64,000 bases of DNA, taken from assembly GCA_027924585.1 (NCBI GenBank), contig BSBM01001929.1, positions 868,001 through 932,000 on the forward strand, given 5' to 3'. A program made the position numbers and the translations under genes. The stretch is from Larix kaempferi. Its lineage: Eukaryota > Streptophyta > Pinopsida > Pinales > Pinaceae. The notes under the pieces were generated by a model. The model saw nothing but the letters and a program-made list of their open reading frames with translations. It searched no databases and was not told the DNA's origin. Position 1 is the stretch's first letter, and the number at the start of each line of letters is the position of its first letter. Shown in pieces: positions 31,132 to 44,039 of the stretch.

Positions 31132-32489
31132 ACAATTTGATGCACTTTGTACATAAGTTTGGTGTGTTTTGCATTTTCTTTGTTTTGATTGGTTTTCCTT
31201 TAATAAACTCTATACATTTGGTAATGGTTGATGGCCAGGTTGTCTCTAGGATAATCTAAACTGAAGTTTTGGAATGCTCTGTCAATATTGGCTTTTCTCA
31301 ACCTATGTCAGAATTTGTTTTACAAAGAATAGACAATCATTAATTGCATATCTTTTGATTGATACATTTCCACTTTGGTCATTATCTTACACATGCGTTA
31401 TTAGTTTAATTGAGGTTGTGGAGAGTGACTGGCCTTCTTGTCCTATGTTTCATTAGTGTAATACAACATATCTTAATAGCCTGTTCAACCTTTATCTGCT
31501 CTGGATCCTATCACAGTCACCTTGAAAAATAATATTACTTAATAATTGTGGATTACAGGATGGGGGGGTCTTATTACAAGCCATCCCATTATGTTCATAG
31601 ATGTGAGTGGAATGACATCTTCACACCAAGCCACCAAACTTGGAATATGACTTTCAGTTTATTGAAAGGTGGAAGATCATATCGCAAGTCGGTCCATTCA
31701 TGATCTGCAAAGCATCAATGAGTAACGCCACTATCATATGGTCACCAAGCCATGGTGGTGTATTGTAATTCACACCCTAATAAAAAAATTGTTTTACTTT
31801 TTCTTTATAAGACAATGTTGCATATAAGGACAGGGGGGTCTTATCACAAGCCATCCCTGCCATGATCATGGGTTTGATTTTTGACTGAAATTATCATTAT
31901 CTAGTCACCAAGCCATGATAATTGCTTTCAATGTCACAACTGGAAAACAATGAGTCTCATAACTGAGCTAGCTTGTTCAGTTTCCATATCAGGTTTGTGA
32001 ATGGAATTGCCAAAATCTGATCACTATGTCAGGGCAGTGATCTTATGTCAACAAGGTCTTATGTATAGATTTTATGTTTGTTTTAAAAAAAAAAGAGAAA
32101 AGAAAAGAAAAAGGGGAATAAAAAAATGAATAGATTGTTAATAGTGGATCTTTGTGTAAATAAAGCAATTAATAAGTCAAGGTGATTTATGATTTGGATA
32201 TCCATAGTAGTTTTAAGCATACCCCTAGATTCATCTAAAAGTTGTCTTCCTATGATTACATAATGGAAAAAGTTTCTTGTTGTTTCTTAAATCTCCTTAT
32301 CAGATTTGCATTATCTTTAAATTGATCATGGATGGGAGTATATCAATCTTATGTTTAATTATGCTTATTGATTGTCCTTTTATAGACATTTTCTAAATTC
32401 CAGGTTGAAAAAATCAGTTGGCTGACATACTTTCTTTAACTTAATTTTTGTTTGCAGAGATAACTGGTTCTTCCCAGCCAGTCCCCATT
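31132..32489. other. Gypsy-1 noncoding region between pol and 3' LTR
   Basis: No ORF of note. Two diverged copies, about 265 bp apart, share GGGGGGTCTTATCACAAGCC and CACCAAGCCATG motifs (from about 31560 and 31828). A purine-rich A/G tract lies at about 32087-32130. No clear polypurine tract adjoins the LTR at 32490 (the preceding bases are AGTCCCCATT), so the true priming site may be this tract or has decayed. Confidence 0.6.
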
Positions 32490-32739
32490 TGTTGCAGGGA
32501 CAACAGATCCCATGCTTCATTTGATCATGGGAGCCCCAACTTTTGTAAATACAAAGGTATTTGGGTAAGTTCTTATTAAAATGAGATTCTTAAACCTTGT
32601 TTCGATGATCTCATACCTTTGATTTTGGTTTGTGTAATTATCATTTTCCCTTTGAAATTTTTTTGAGTTTTTGGTTGTTTTCTTCATTTGCAGAAAGCCT
32701 TTAATTCTTTCAAACTATTGTTTTCTTCCCGAAAACATG

Positions 32740-33060
32740 AAACCCAAAAACCCGCAATCCCGCAATTGCGGATTGTGGGAATTATTTGTTCTTTCTTTCC
32801 GAAATTTTGTCAACCCGCAACCCGAAATTGCAGATTGCGGGAAGACTTTGTTAATATTTTGAGAAATTTCCATTTCGCAACCCACAACCCAAAACCCGCA
32901 ATGGTGGATTTCGGATTGTGGAAAGTTCTTATTTTAATAAATTGCATTGTGTGTTTCCGCAACCCGCAATTACGGATTGCGGAAACACTTTCGTCCGTTA
33001 TTTTGCAAATTTGCAATCCCGCAATTGCGGATTGCGGATTGTGGGAATCTTGAATAAAGT
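32740..33060. repeat. Cluster of CCGCAATTGCGG palindromes (3' LTR)
   Basis: The partner of 11800-12200, with hairpin-forming words near 32752, 32815, 32957 and 33013 (for example CCCGCAATTGCGGATTG). Copy number differs between the LTRs, which shows change after insertion, probably by slippage or recombination. Confidence 0.8.
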
Positions 33061-33381
33061 TTGAAAATAAAATCTATGACCCGATCTCACATCCTGAAGG
33101 GGTTAATCTCAGCTTCTCATTTCTTATAATCCTACGGTTCAGATTTGGCCCGACAAAAAAACGATAAATATAAGATTTTTTCTATTTTTCTTTATAATTT
33201 TCATTGTCGGATTTTACTCTGCTACGTGGATTTTACTATGGATTTCTTACCAGGGGTCATTCTCACGAATTTTCAGTTATTTTTAGGTCGATTTGTTGTC
33301 ATTTTTGCATTTTCTATTGATGGTTTTGTTGTTTATGGTTTAGTTTTTATTTATTTACCAGAATTTCCAAGCTTTGCCAAA

Positions 33382-36300
33382 ATGTCACGGAACACTCGGT
33401 CTAAGACAATTCACAGGGATTTGCTGACCAAAGATCTGAATTTCGGTATCTTCTCACATACCAATGAGAGGGTTACTGAAACTTATCAAATGGACTGGTC
33501 AAAAATTTATTCAATCTTTGATAACGATGACCTTTCAGACATTAAAGAATACTGACCTGCATATGAAAATATCAGGGCTTCCCAATTACATGCCATTGCT
33601 TCCTAGCCTGCTATCCTACCTTACATAGACCCAGTTAAATGGATAGTAGACAATGCTAACCCTAAGGACCGGTCATTCAATGACAATATGGGGTCACAAT
33701 TGACAACTTTCTGCCCCGAAGTCTTTAGTAGAGCCTTTTCCCTTAAGCCAGCTACACAGACCCTTAGCCCTGAATTCATACAATCCTCTAAAACAAGGCA
33801 CAATTTCGACGAAATGTTGAAATCATGGATGATTAAACCTGACAGCTTTGTGCCAAAGGCTGATAACCTCTACCCAATTTCCTGGTTCAGGGAGCCTTAT
33901 TATTTACTGGAAGCCATGATCTGTAGGCTCTTTGGCCTTCCAAATTGTTCAGTCTTCAAAGTTGAATGGGATCCAATAGCTCATCATGTGTTAACAATGG
34001 GAGAATCCTTCCCTTGGGCGTCTATCCTCTCATCAGAACTTAAAACAGCTATCCAAGACTATCAAAAGGCATTTGCCCTGAGAAAGCCACACATCTTCTT
34101 TTCAACCGTCAGTATTGATGTCTTTTGCTCTGATTTCCAATATCCTAACTTGGGATGGAATTGGATCCGTTTAGATCCACCAGTTCATATCTATCACTCA
34201 GCAGTATGGGAGAGCGATTTTGTGCCACTACTTTATGACATTTGTGACCATTTCATGGGCACTATTTATTTCAAGATATTCAAACAAGAGGCACCTGCCT
34301 TTTCAGTTGATGCCAGGACCTTCATCAATACGATTGGTGATTGGTATGTCTATGAGTCCTATTCATATATCAGAGTCTGGGGAAGTGACACTATTCACCT
34401 TCTGCCTAGAATAGTGCCTAACAGATTGGTCATTCAAGAAGTCTCTTATCGGACTGTTACTGATGGTGTTTACAGAAAAATCACTGGTCCCAAAAAGAAA
34501 GGATGGCCTAAATTTTCTTTGAACCTTGGGCCATTAGTCATCCCTACCTCAAATTGGGCTGTAGTGCTTAGTGACCAAGTGGCTCCTTTAAAGTTGGGGT
34601 TTTCTCCCAAAAGGAAGCATGATCCTAAGAAATTCCTTGATGCACATTTTAAATAATATCATATGAAGATGGACTATGTCAAAGAAGAACTTCTATATGA
34701 CTCTATCTACCAAGGAGTGAATACATTTTCTGAGGTCTTGGTTAGGGCCAAGAGCATATATGAGTAGCATCAGATTATGCAATATCAGAGAGAAATTAAA
34801 GCTAAAGTTTTGAGCTACCTTAAGATGGAAATGAATCTGCTTGGGCAAATGAGAAAGGATAGAGCAGAAAAGGAGAACCAGCGGGCTAATGCCCCTCTAA
34901 TGCTCACTTATCCAGATGTGAATAAAGGTAAATCCCCCATGGAGAATCTTCCTGAGGTAAAAACAGCTGAACAGGTCAAAGTCTTGTTGTAGACCTCTCA
35001 TCATTTGAAGCAGGAGTTAGCACAGCTGACTTCACTATTGGATACTCAAACAATCGAACCTCCTAAGCTTACTATGGATATTCAAGTGACTACTGTAGCT
35101 GCACAGGTATGTGATGATTTAATAATAGTTGAGGCCAACCCAGCTAAGAGACAGAAAATCCTGATCCCTACATCACAAGTTCCCACTGTTGATATTATTG
35201 ATAGTGATGTTGATGATGAAGCGCATCATCCATTATCTGTGACTGTAGAAGTGACTCAAGAAGTAACTGAATATTCACAAGAAATTACATATTTGTTAGA
35301 CACTATTGAGATGGATCACTCTTTTTCTAATCAACAGGTATTGGAGGTCACTACTTCCCCTGACATTACAACTTCATCACTTTAGTTGTCATCTATTCAA
35401 GATATTTCTGCTTTGTCTCCAGGGGTGATGCCACCATTTTCCATATCACAATTGTTTCATACTTTTACTTCTAGAGCCATTCCTTTTTTAGACAATTCAG
35501 TTCCATTTTCCATTCCCCCATCTATTATTGCAGAGGTCCAGTCTTTGACTGTCCCTCGGCAATTACCCATATCTACTTTATCATCATCCACCATTGATGA
35601 GCCAGCCACAGTTCTTTCTTCATCATCACCTACTAATGATGATCATGTTCCACCTTCTGAAGCCTTCACTTCAATCCCTTCTCCAACCCATGTTGCATTA
35701 GTTCCTTAGATTGTCTCTACCCCTCTGACTACTCCCCAAGTTACCATGTCTATACCTAGTCCCACTGTCACTCAAACACCTTCATTAATTTCAACAAAGA
35801 ATATCATTTCAATTTCTTCAAAAATAATAACTGAATATGAAGATGATGTTGTAGTCCCTCTTGGACAGTATTTCTACAGTAAAGAAAATAAAACAGTGAT
35901 AAAGAGGGGTAAGAAGAGAAGCGGGGATCAAGGTGGATTAGAAGTATCTGTTCCAAATCAAATAATATGGGCTCAGCAAACAAATGATCCCCAGACAGGA
36001 GCAATTGAGATAGCTCCAGCCTTAGGGGCATTTGCTGGTGCAAACCTTGATTCAGTCCAGATACTGAATAGGGAGATTGATCAGAAGAAGGAAGAATTGG
36101 AAAGGCTTGAAGAAGAGCTAGTAAATACCAAGGAAGAACATGAGATTTATGTTACTGATCTCAGGAGGATATGGGGAGGCAGGTTAGAGGATTTGGAGTG
36201 AATCAATACCTCTCTTCGGGCTGAACTTCGTAACGTCCAAGTTGAGAATTATGCCAATACACAGAAGATAGCCTTACTGGAAAAGCAATGTGAGGATACA

Positions 36301-37041
36301 ACTGCAAGTGCATACTCTTCTCGTTTCTCTAAGTTTTCACCCCAAGAATTTAAGGATTTGTCCCTTCAAGTCAATGAAGAGCATCATAAATTACTAGAGT
36401 AGTTATTTTACACCCTAGATGAGATTAGGGAAACTCATATGACTTTTGGTAAGATGTATGGTGCGCTTGAGGAGTAGAAAGACAAAAGGCTGCAAGCTTC
36501 CCAGTCAAGTAAAAACATTGGTGAGTGGCAGAGGTATATCAAGTACATACTAGAAGACATCCCCATTCTTAACAATTTTCAGTTCAAGAAAATCAGAGTT
36601 GCATTGAATACTTGGCTTGATCTTAATGAATCAGTTGAAGACATTCTTAAGAAACCACAAGATATGTGTAGCAGGCAATGGTATGCAGCAGATAACATCA
36701 TGGAATTGCTACAGTTCTCAACCTTGGAGCTCATTGAAGATGCTTTCCCGCCTAAGTTGATGGTTGAGCAAGTCGAACGTAGGTGTGAGGAAGCTAAGGA
36801 GAAAATGCAGCGCCTTGAGGAGGTCAAGATTTATGATGTGGATCAATTAATTAGGAAACCGGTCACCATGGAAGGAAAATTCCACATTTTCATCCGTATT
36901 TGGCATAAGTTAGCTAAAAATGAAATGTAAACATTCGTATGTAATTCCCAGCTGGGGCTTGAGTCAGCTAAATATCCGAATGTGGATGAGTTGTTAGAGA
37001 TTTGGGACAAATGGCAAGTTTTTCTGGGCCATTATTTTTAG
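33382..37041 (+). pseudogene. U3-encoded ORF of about 1,219 codons, 3' LTR copy
   Basis: One frame from ATG 33382 (MSRNTRSKTIHRDLL) to TAG 37039-37041 without any frameshift, but with 11 internal stops (33553, 33604, 34654, 34765, 34990, 35383, 35707, 36199, 36400, 36475, 36928). Layout by residue: 1-430 a globular part rich in Trp, Tyr and Phe (WDPIAH, GDWYVYESYSYIRVWGS, GPLVIPTSNW); about 500-800 a Ser/Thr/Pro-rich linker; about 890-975 heptad-like coiled coil (EEELERLEEELV-like); about 1060-1219 a helical tail ending near a GH or GHYF. No zinc knuckle, protease or polymerase motif. It is not gag, pol or any envelope type I recognise. The ORF lies in U3 in element sense, so genomic RNA would carry it near its 3' end. 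Confidence 0.82.
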
Positions 37042-37098
37042 TTTGATTTTTTAATCCCGGTTTGTGAGAATTTACTCTTTGTATTATTTTGTAACTCT

Positions 37099-37107
37099 TA
37101 TATAAAG
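37099..37107 (+). promoter_or_regulatory. TATA box of Gypsy-1 3' LTR
   Basis: TATATAAAG, 58 bases beyond the stop of the U3 ORF, identical to 15391-15399. Confidence 0.7.
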
Positions 37108-37962
37108 AGGTGATCCCTCGTAGAGAATGGGATGGAATTTGGCGGAAAAAATCAGCAGGAGAGGCTGGCTATACTCTGTTTGATACAAGGGTTGTAATTT
37201 CTTACAAACTTTCATTAATACAGTCAAGTTATTCCCAGGTTTTCTTTTGTCTATTGATCAAGTTTATTTGATGAATGTGATTTTACTCCAGATTGCTTAT
37301 CAAATGCTGCTTAAATATTTTGCAATTTATTAAGCACGGTGATCTATAGTTCTGGTTTATCTTTGCTAATGATCTGTGTGTTCATGAGGTTTTGAAAGAG
37401 TTTCTTCAATTAAAACTTTTATCGATTTATGCAAATGGTTTTCTCAGTAAACTATAATTGATGTAAATTTTTCAATTAACATATTAGTTACAAGTTAAAT
37501 CGTGAATGCATGTAACCCTCAACTTGCTATTGATTCATTTTCATTGGTTAATGGTAATTTGGGAAAATAAGTAATAATCCATTTAACATTTTTGTTAAGT
37601 TGATGAACAATACTTATTTATTTTCATATCAAGCTGACCTCCAATTATCTCAAGACACCTTCTTAGAGTAGATCTAACTTAGTTTAGATTCTTTTAAGTA
37701 GATTTGTGTTTACAGACCTTTTTACACTTTGTTTTCTTTATTAGAAAACTAATCCCTTGGATCAAAAACTTACCAACTCATAGAGTGCCAAGGGAGGCCG
37801 AATATCTGTGGGAGATTACTATACCAAATAGGTTGGGGATAGAACTGTCCTTGCATAGGATCTTTTGAAGCCTTTCAGTCTGGGTTTTCCCCCTCTGTTG
37901 AGAGCTTAGGAACCCATTCCAGCACCTCGCACACCCTGCACACCCAAGGCATCAACAGGGAA

Positions 37963-39237
37963 CATTGAAAAACTACTGCTATGTAATATGTACTTTTTAA
38001 TTATATTCGATGTAAGATCTAATGTTATTATTTTTTAAGATTTAATTCAGGGTAACTTGCAATTAATGCGATGGACAATCTAAACTTGGAATGCAATAAT
38101 TTCATAGAGGGCGACTTAGCTAGTAGGGTTGGACAAATATAATGGCAATAAGCCGTTAGAATAATTTCAGTGGATTTGAAATGCTTTTAATAAGTTGTGT
38201 TTAAAGAAGTTGGTTTAAAGTGGTTTGGGTGGGCTCTTGAGCGATGGGTTTCAAGTTTCCGTTTATTATCGATCTCGCAAGTTACCTAAATGAGGGGCCA
38301 ATTGATTCATTCAAAGGAATAAGTACTTCGTGAATTGTCTTAACTAAATTCCACTTCTGCAAGCCATAATCAACGTCTTGCTCTCCTATGTATATTCATT
38401 GCTTATCTTCTCCCCGCATTTTGCATTATTTTAATGTCTTCTACTTTTAGCATGTTAAAATTGCCCAGCTAGTTTCTAATAAATTTAGTACTATGCTAGT
38501 TTTAGAGCTAGCATAACATCCACTTAGCCCCATGCTAGCCACTTCGCCCTAGGAATTTTGGAGGAAGAATGAAAAAATGTGCACGAAATAGTAGAAGGGG
38601 TTCATGAGCCACAGAGTGTAGGTTAATTCTCTAATAGATGGTTAATGGAGAGGATAATGTTTTAGTAAGATATCTTTACAAAGAACGTCAATGTATGTGG
38701 GAACATATGATAGATATTACTAGTTTATAGGTCCTTTTGTTGGAATCTAATTTTAGTTATTGTTATGTGAACATTTCATGTGTTTCATCGTTATGTTAGT
38801 AATGGGCAGAGCACTATTCTGGAGCAAGTTGTTGTTGTTGTTGTTATTAACACTACTTTTAAGTTATCAAATTCTAGTAACCTGGATAAGCTTCACCCAC
38901 TAAAGTACTTTAATATATTTCTTCTATCATTGCTTAGAGTGAGTTATAAAATTCTAGTAACATGAGTAAGCTTCACCCTCCAAGGTATTTTAATATGATT
39001 CTCTTAAGCATTTTAGTTCAAGGTAGAGTATAGAAAAACAATATTCAGCTATACTAGATATGTCTTAACTACGTCATCTTCGATATTGTATATTTAAGCC
39101 CTTTGAGCAATAAAATATAAGTTGGTTTTCTCATGAACTTATTATTTCATAGCTTGTCACCAAATCGAAATGAAGATTCGTTAGACGTCCTTGCGAAATT
39201 GAAATAAATTTTTGTCTCCATTTTATCTTCTCTGATT
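37963..39237. other. Spacer between Gypsy-1 and LARD-1
   Basis: AT-rich host-like DNA without a supported gene. A GTT/TTG run lies near 38828-38845. A tandem duplication of about 78 bp shares AAATTCTAGTAAC and TAAGCTTCACCC (38869 and 38947). The last five bases before LARD-1 (39238-39242, GTACT) are its TSD. Confidence 0.55.
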
Positions 39238-39242
39238 GTACT

Positions 39243-42200
39243 TGTTGCCTCCTAAAACACACTTGACCACAGATAAGTCTCCCAACCGCTATGTGTGTTC
39301 TTGAGGGAAACTATGAGTGCAGAACCCACTGTCACCTCGATTCTAAACTCCTTCATTTAGACCCCAACTCCAAAAGGTCAAGGAAGGTTGTCCCTACTTA
39401 CTAAGATCATTTAAAGAGTTTCTTTAGTGGTTCCAAATTATTAATGTTCAAGGACATGCATTTATGCAAAGAAGCAATAATTTAGATGACAAGCAAACCA
39501 TATATAAATGCAAGAGAGGAATAACAATTCACTAACCAGACCAGTGCCTACTTTCCTTGGGTTATGGAGTCACATATATAATAGAAGTAAGATTACAAAA
39601 TTGCATTAAACCATTCACTAATCACAATGATCAAAATATCACATTTAACATATGAAAACTATTTGTAGTAAATGATCAAATGAATGAAATGTTATTTTAG
39701 TGAGTTTGAACCGAATTCAAATGCTTCAAAGTAAAGTAATAAAAATGTAATAACAATACTGGTGTTTTGTCAATGTTCCTGTAAATTTTAATAATTTTTA
39801 TGTCTCTCTTTCGCTTAGGGGATTTAAGGTTTGTGCATGAAATTAAAGCTAATCTATGTGTCTACCTCAAGAATTTATCTCTTTCGATTTGAGAGAGATT
39901 GGTGGGTGCTCAACAAGAGAACGCAAGGTTCTCAACTAGCTCCATGGGTCAACCCCAAAGCTTGTCGAGTTCTCAACAGGAAGACATTAAGTGCCATGAG
40001 GCTCCCAACAACATCTAACCCTCTAGCTCCACAGTTCAAAACTTTGTTTTATCAATGTCTTGTCAATATAAATTAATGAGTGCCTATTATTCTAGCCAAC
40101 ACTAATCTTTTCCCTTTCTTGTCACCCCGGATCGATCGAACCGGAAAGGGGAGTGAATACGGGGCAAGGATTGCATCATGGTTTATTTAACTTTTAAAAG
40201 AATAAACAAATAATTAAAAACAATGCAAGCCGACACGATATTCCAACAATGGTCAAGCCAACTCACTTTCAAGGTGTGGGAAAATAAACTAAAGCAAAAA
40301 AAAGGGCTTGAAAACAAATCTACTAGACGGCACAATTTTGCATGGATGGACAAAGCCACTTCTCATGCAAGGTGTGGGAAAAAAATATTACTAAATGCAA
40401 ATAAAAACATAAACTAAATCCTATCCCTTTCAACAATTGCTATGCAAGGGTGGCAAATCCAACTTACTAGCAAGCAATGGAATGGCCAAAATAATTTAAG
40501 GAAGTAAATGATATCTTATGTACACAACTCTCCTCCTAATGAAGAGGAGGGACAAGCAAACTAACAAAATGAAAAATAACATAAACAACTAACCCTATCC
40601 CCTTTACACTTGCAATTCAAAAGTGGGCAAGCCCCAACTTCTAATGCATGCAAGGGATGGCTGAAAATTTAAAGAGCTTATGCTAGAAATAAATGAAGTA
40701 AAAAACCAAACCCAAGAGACTCTTTTGGGATTGTTACAACAAGAAATATTTCGGCCTTACAAAATAAAAGGAAATCGGGGTCAAGAACAAGAAATTTGAC
40801 CCTTTTTTTGGAGAGGAACTTGAAGTGCCCACTCTTTGGTGATCTTTGAGCTTACTTGTGACCAAATTTCGGCATTCCCTCCCCCTTGTAACATCAAAAA
40901 CCTACACAAAACAACAAGCTAATATTGTGCAAATATTATGGAAATGAGTATGGAATCAACTTAAAAATTTTGGCATATAAACTTCATAAATTTGTAAGTG
41001 CAATGTAGCATGTAAAAAAAACTTGAAATGATGATTTTAGAGTGCTAAATAAGTAAATAAAAATCTGCAAAAAGAAAAATGTTAGTTAGAAGATGCCAAG
41101 TCCTTCAATAGTTTTTGAACAATGGGGTATCCCAACCGGGAATCCCACTCTCCAAGTTTGAGTAACCTATAACAAACTAGATTCAAATGCACAAGAGGTG
41201 AGAGATCAAACAAAGACTTGAGAAATAATATATTCAAACTAGAAGTCCATGAACTTCTCAAATGCTAAGAAGATAATCCACATAACATGTAACAACAATA
41301 TTACAGTATTATTCTCAAGCAAAACAATTTGCTTGAGATCCACAAATGCAAGAATGAAACCAAAAATCCAACAATGTTACCTCACACACAAAGCCCAAGG
41401 ACCGAATTTCCTCCAAAGATTTTCTCCATTCACATAAAAAGCTGAAAATTACAATGGATCTCTTCTTTGGACAAGAATGGAGGCAAGAGAGAAAGAGAGC
41501 AAGAGCATGAGTGATTGTTACCGAAATGAGGAGGAGGAGCCTCCTTAAATAAGAAAAGAGAGAGGGGAGAGTTCCTTTGCATGAATGGCATTTGTCACTT
41601 GGAGAGAAAGGGGGGTCATGAAGGGGGTTACACTTCCTTGGGTTAAAAATAACAAACAATGGGGGGGGAACCCTCACTCATGTTTTATATTTTATTTCTA
41701 GGCCAAGGGGAAGGAATCATGAAGGTGGGACCCCCCATTTTGGATTATTTCAATTTTTTCTCCTTTCTCATGGTCAGAGAGGGTTTCCCCCTTAGGGAGA
41801 CAAATTCAAACTCGAAAAACAATTGCTAGGGGGTGGCCCTTTGGCCTTTAATTTTACCTTAGGTTCATAAAATAACACTTAGGAGCATTATTTCCCCTCC
41901 CTAAATGACTATAGTCACTTTACAAAAAAAAATCATTCTAATTAATGGCCAATTTTCTTGATTTCCTTGACTAACTTAGGAAAATCCACCAATTTTTTTT
42001 TATCAAAACTCAATGGAACGACTTCAAACTTGGTCCAAGGGTGTAGGGGGTCTCTTTCCATTAATTTTGAGTACCCATACCCCTATTTATGGAAATTAAG
42101 TGCCACTTAACTCTCTTTTACACTACAACATTTTATGCTGAAGGACATTGTTTAATTACCAAAAATTAAAAAATCTTAAGTAAAAATTAATGAAATTCCA

Positions 42201-42600
42201 TAAGACTATGAATAATTTCTAGCATGGTAATATAAAACATTTTTAGGCCCTAATCACCCCATGTACTCGATCATTAGAACGCATTTCACCACTTTGGAGG
42301 AAATTTTGAGTGAAAAAATTAGATAATTAAAATCACTAAAACGGAATTTTAATTATCCAAGGGAAAAAACACTCGATGAAAGGAATTCCCTAATGATAAA
42401 GTCCTAGGAAACTAAGTTTTAAAAAAATTGACCCTCGTACTGACATATCATTACAAAATCCCCCGCAGGGGTGCGGAAATTTCATGGAGAAAAGACAAGA
42501 AGAAGAGTTGCCTTGCTTGAAAATTTTCATAAGGTACTTCTTTCTCATATTCAAGGCACATGGTACATGGTTTCTCACCTATTTAGCTTGGTGGTCAACA
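39243..42600 (-). repeat. 3' LTR of LARD-1
   Basis: 3,358 bp, plus-strand ends TGTTGCCTCC and GGTGGTCAACA. No ORF of substance; short frames over it are not conserved in frame in the partner LTR. A TATTTAAGG-like TATA box on the minus strand is near 41540-41550. The adjacent inner bases on the element strand (GTTGGAGACAGAA) are purine-rich and may be the polypurine tract. Confidence 0.9.
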
Positions 42601-42652
42601 TTCTGTCTCCAACTGCGTGACGTGTGCTCGATCTGGTCTTCAGGCAAGGAGA

Positions 42653-43266
42653 TGTTAGTTTTTTTAGAATTTACTTCAATCTGATCTAGGATCTTAACTG
42701 AGAGAACAACATGTATAGCATATCTACAGCATATCAGTCATGGACATAATAACATGCAAGCACACAAGAGGCAATAAATACACAGAGTTTCACTGGGAAA
42801 ACCATAAAGGTGAAAACCCCCACAACTTCCTCAAAGATAGATAAAGCAATGATACAATCCAAGCATAAGAGATAGTATTCTCCTAACAGCAGCTTCTCCT
42901 CCTCCACAAGTGCGCCACTCTCCAATGAGAGTATGAGTGAGAAAGTGAATGATCAAATAGAGTGCCTCCCGCACTCTATTTATACATGACTTGACTTGCC
43001 TAATAACCTTTACTAGGTCGGCCTCAACTTAACCACTTAACATAATGCTGACAGGGCCGAACCCCAATAGGGTGGTCTAATAACCCTTTGACCCACATGA
43101 CTTATACAGAGCCGACCCCATCAACGTGGTCTAATAACCCATCAAGTATAAGTTACGACACTTACAATATAAATGACGACACTTCCGTATAGAGGAATAA
43201 TAACATCTCTATAGGGATACAATATACATATATGAAATACATTCTGAAGTTACATATACATCAACA
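42653..43266 (-). repeat. 3' LTR of Copia-C
   Basis: 614 bp, TGTTAGTTTTTTTAG to ATACATCAACA on the plus strand, beside CTCCCTCTTAAC (polypurine tract complement). Related to, but diverged from, the Copia-A LTR. Confidence 0.92.
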
Positions 43267-43479
43267 CTCCCTCTTAACTAGGAAGGTATTTCTCGACACA
43301 GGTCTTCTAGCACAAGTCTTCTTCTCTGGATCATCGTCACTGGATCATCGTCACCATCACGGCTGCTGCTATCTCAATCAATATCTGAACTACTCGTCAT
43401 AGGAAGTTCTACAGAGCCAGTCCTTTTTCATACTGGATGTAGGCCCACCACCTGTAGGTCTTCATCATCACTGGCCATA

Positions 43480-44030
43480 CTATGGAATTCTCGGGACTTA
43501 TTACGTGGGTCACAAAACTTGGTAAGAGAATCCCAGGCTGTTACGAGCACACAGCTCTACCTGTCGGATCTCCCAGGGACATATTATATGTGACCCCACC
43601 ACAAAACCTCGCAAGAGCATCCCAGGCTGTTACGAGCACACAGTTCTACCTGTCGGACCTCCCAAGGACATATTACATGTGGTCACACCACAAAACCTTG
43701 CAAGAGCATCACAGGTTGTTACGAGCACACAACTCTACCTATCGGACCTCCCAAGGATACATTACATGTGGTCATGGCAAAACCTTGCAAGAGCATCACA
43801 AGTTGTTATGAGCACACAGCTCTACCTGTCGGACCTCCCAAGGACACATTACATGCCATAGGTCAAAACCTTGAAAGAACATCCCAAGTTGTTACGAGCA
43901 CACAGCTCTACCTGTCGGATCTCCCAGGGCGCTATTATATATCCTCCTAGAGCAATGCCTTGAAAGAGAATCTCAGGCTGTTATGAGCACACAACTCTAC
44001 CTGTCGGATCTCCCAGGTCAACTTACATGC
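43480..44030 (-). repeat. 88-bp minisatellite in the tail of Copia-C
   Basis: Six copies with GTTACGAGCACACA and CTACCTGTCGGATCTCCCA-like words, near 43540, 43629, 43718, 43805, 43892 and 43979, spaced 87-89 bp. Same unit as in Copia-A and Copia-B. Confidence 0.87.
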
Positions 44031-44039
44031 TCATCTGCA

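Larger units (their letters stand above)
11560..37957 (+). mobile_element. Gypsy-1: giant Tat-like Ty3/Gypsy retrotransposon
   Basis: Ends are fixed by TGTTG...CAACA LTRs and the perfect TSD GGGAA (11555-11559, 37958-37962). Without the two nested insertions it measures about 17.5 kb. Order: 5' LTR 11560-16177, primer site, gag, protease, RVT_3-type RNase H, RT, Gypsy RNase H, integrase, a noncoding stretch of about 1.3 kb, and 3' LTR 32490-37957. RT precedes integrase, which makes it Ty3/Gypsy. Two RNase H domains point to the Tat clade. Gag and pol are in one frame apart from about three indels, with many stop codons. PR, the extra RNase H and INT have each lost a catalytic Asp. Each LTR carries a long unrelated ORF in U3. 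Confidence 0.93.
32490..37957 (+). repeat. 3' LTR of Gypsy-1
   Basis: 5,468 bp, TGTTGCAGGGACAACA to GGCATCAACA, followed by TSD GGGAA. More complete than the 5' LTR. Contents: palindrome block 32740-33060, U3 ORF 33382-37041, TATA box 37099-37107, R/U5 to the end. Confidence 0.93.

Noticed and set aside
33382-37041. Alternative genetic code or programmed readthrough for the many TAG codons
   Set aside because: TGA and TAA also occur, and the paired LTR has CGA, CGG, CAA, AAG, TTG or GAA at several of the same sites; mutation explains them.
41249-41677. ORFs in the LARD-1 LTR
   Set aside because: The partner LTR (55845-56160) does not keep the same frame over the same length.
43482-43950. 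Repeat-bearing ORF of 109 codons (TSTQLYLSDLPR-like repeats)
   Set aside because: The repeated residues come from the 88-bp tail minisatellite, whose unit length does not keep one frame between elements.
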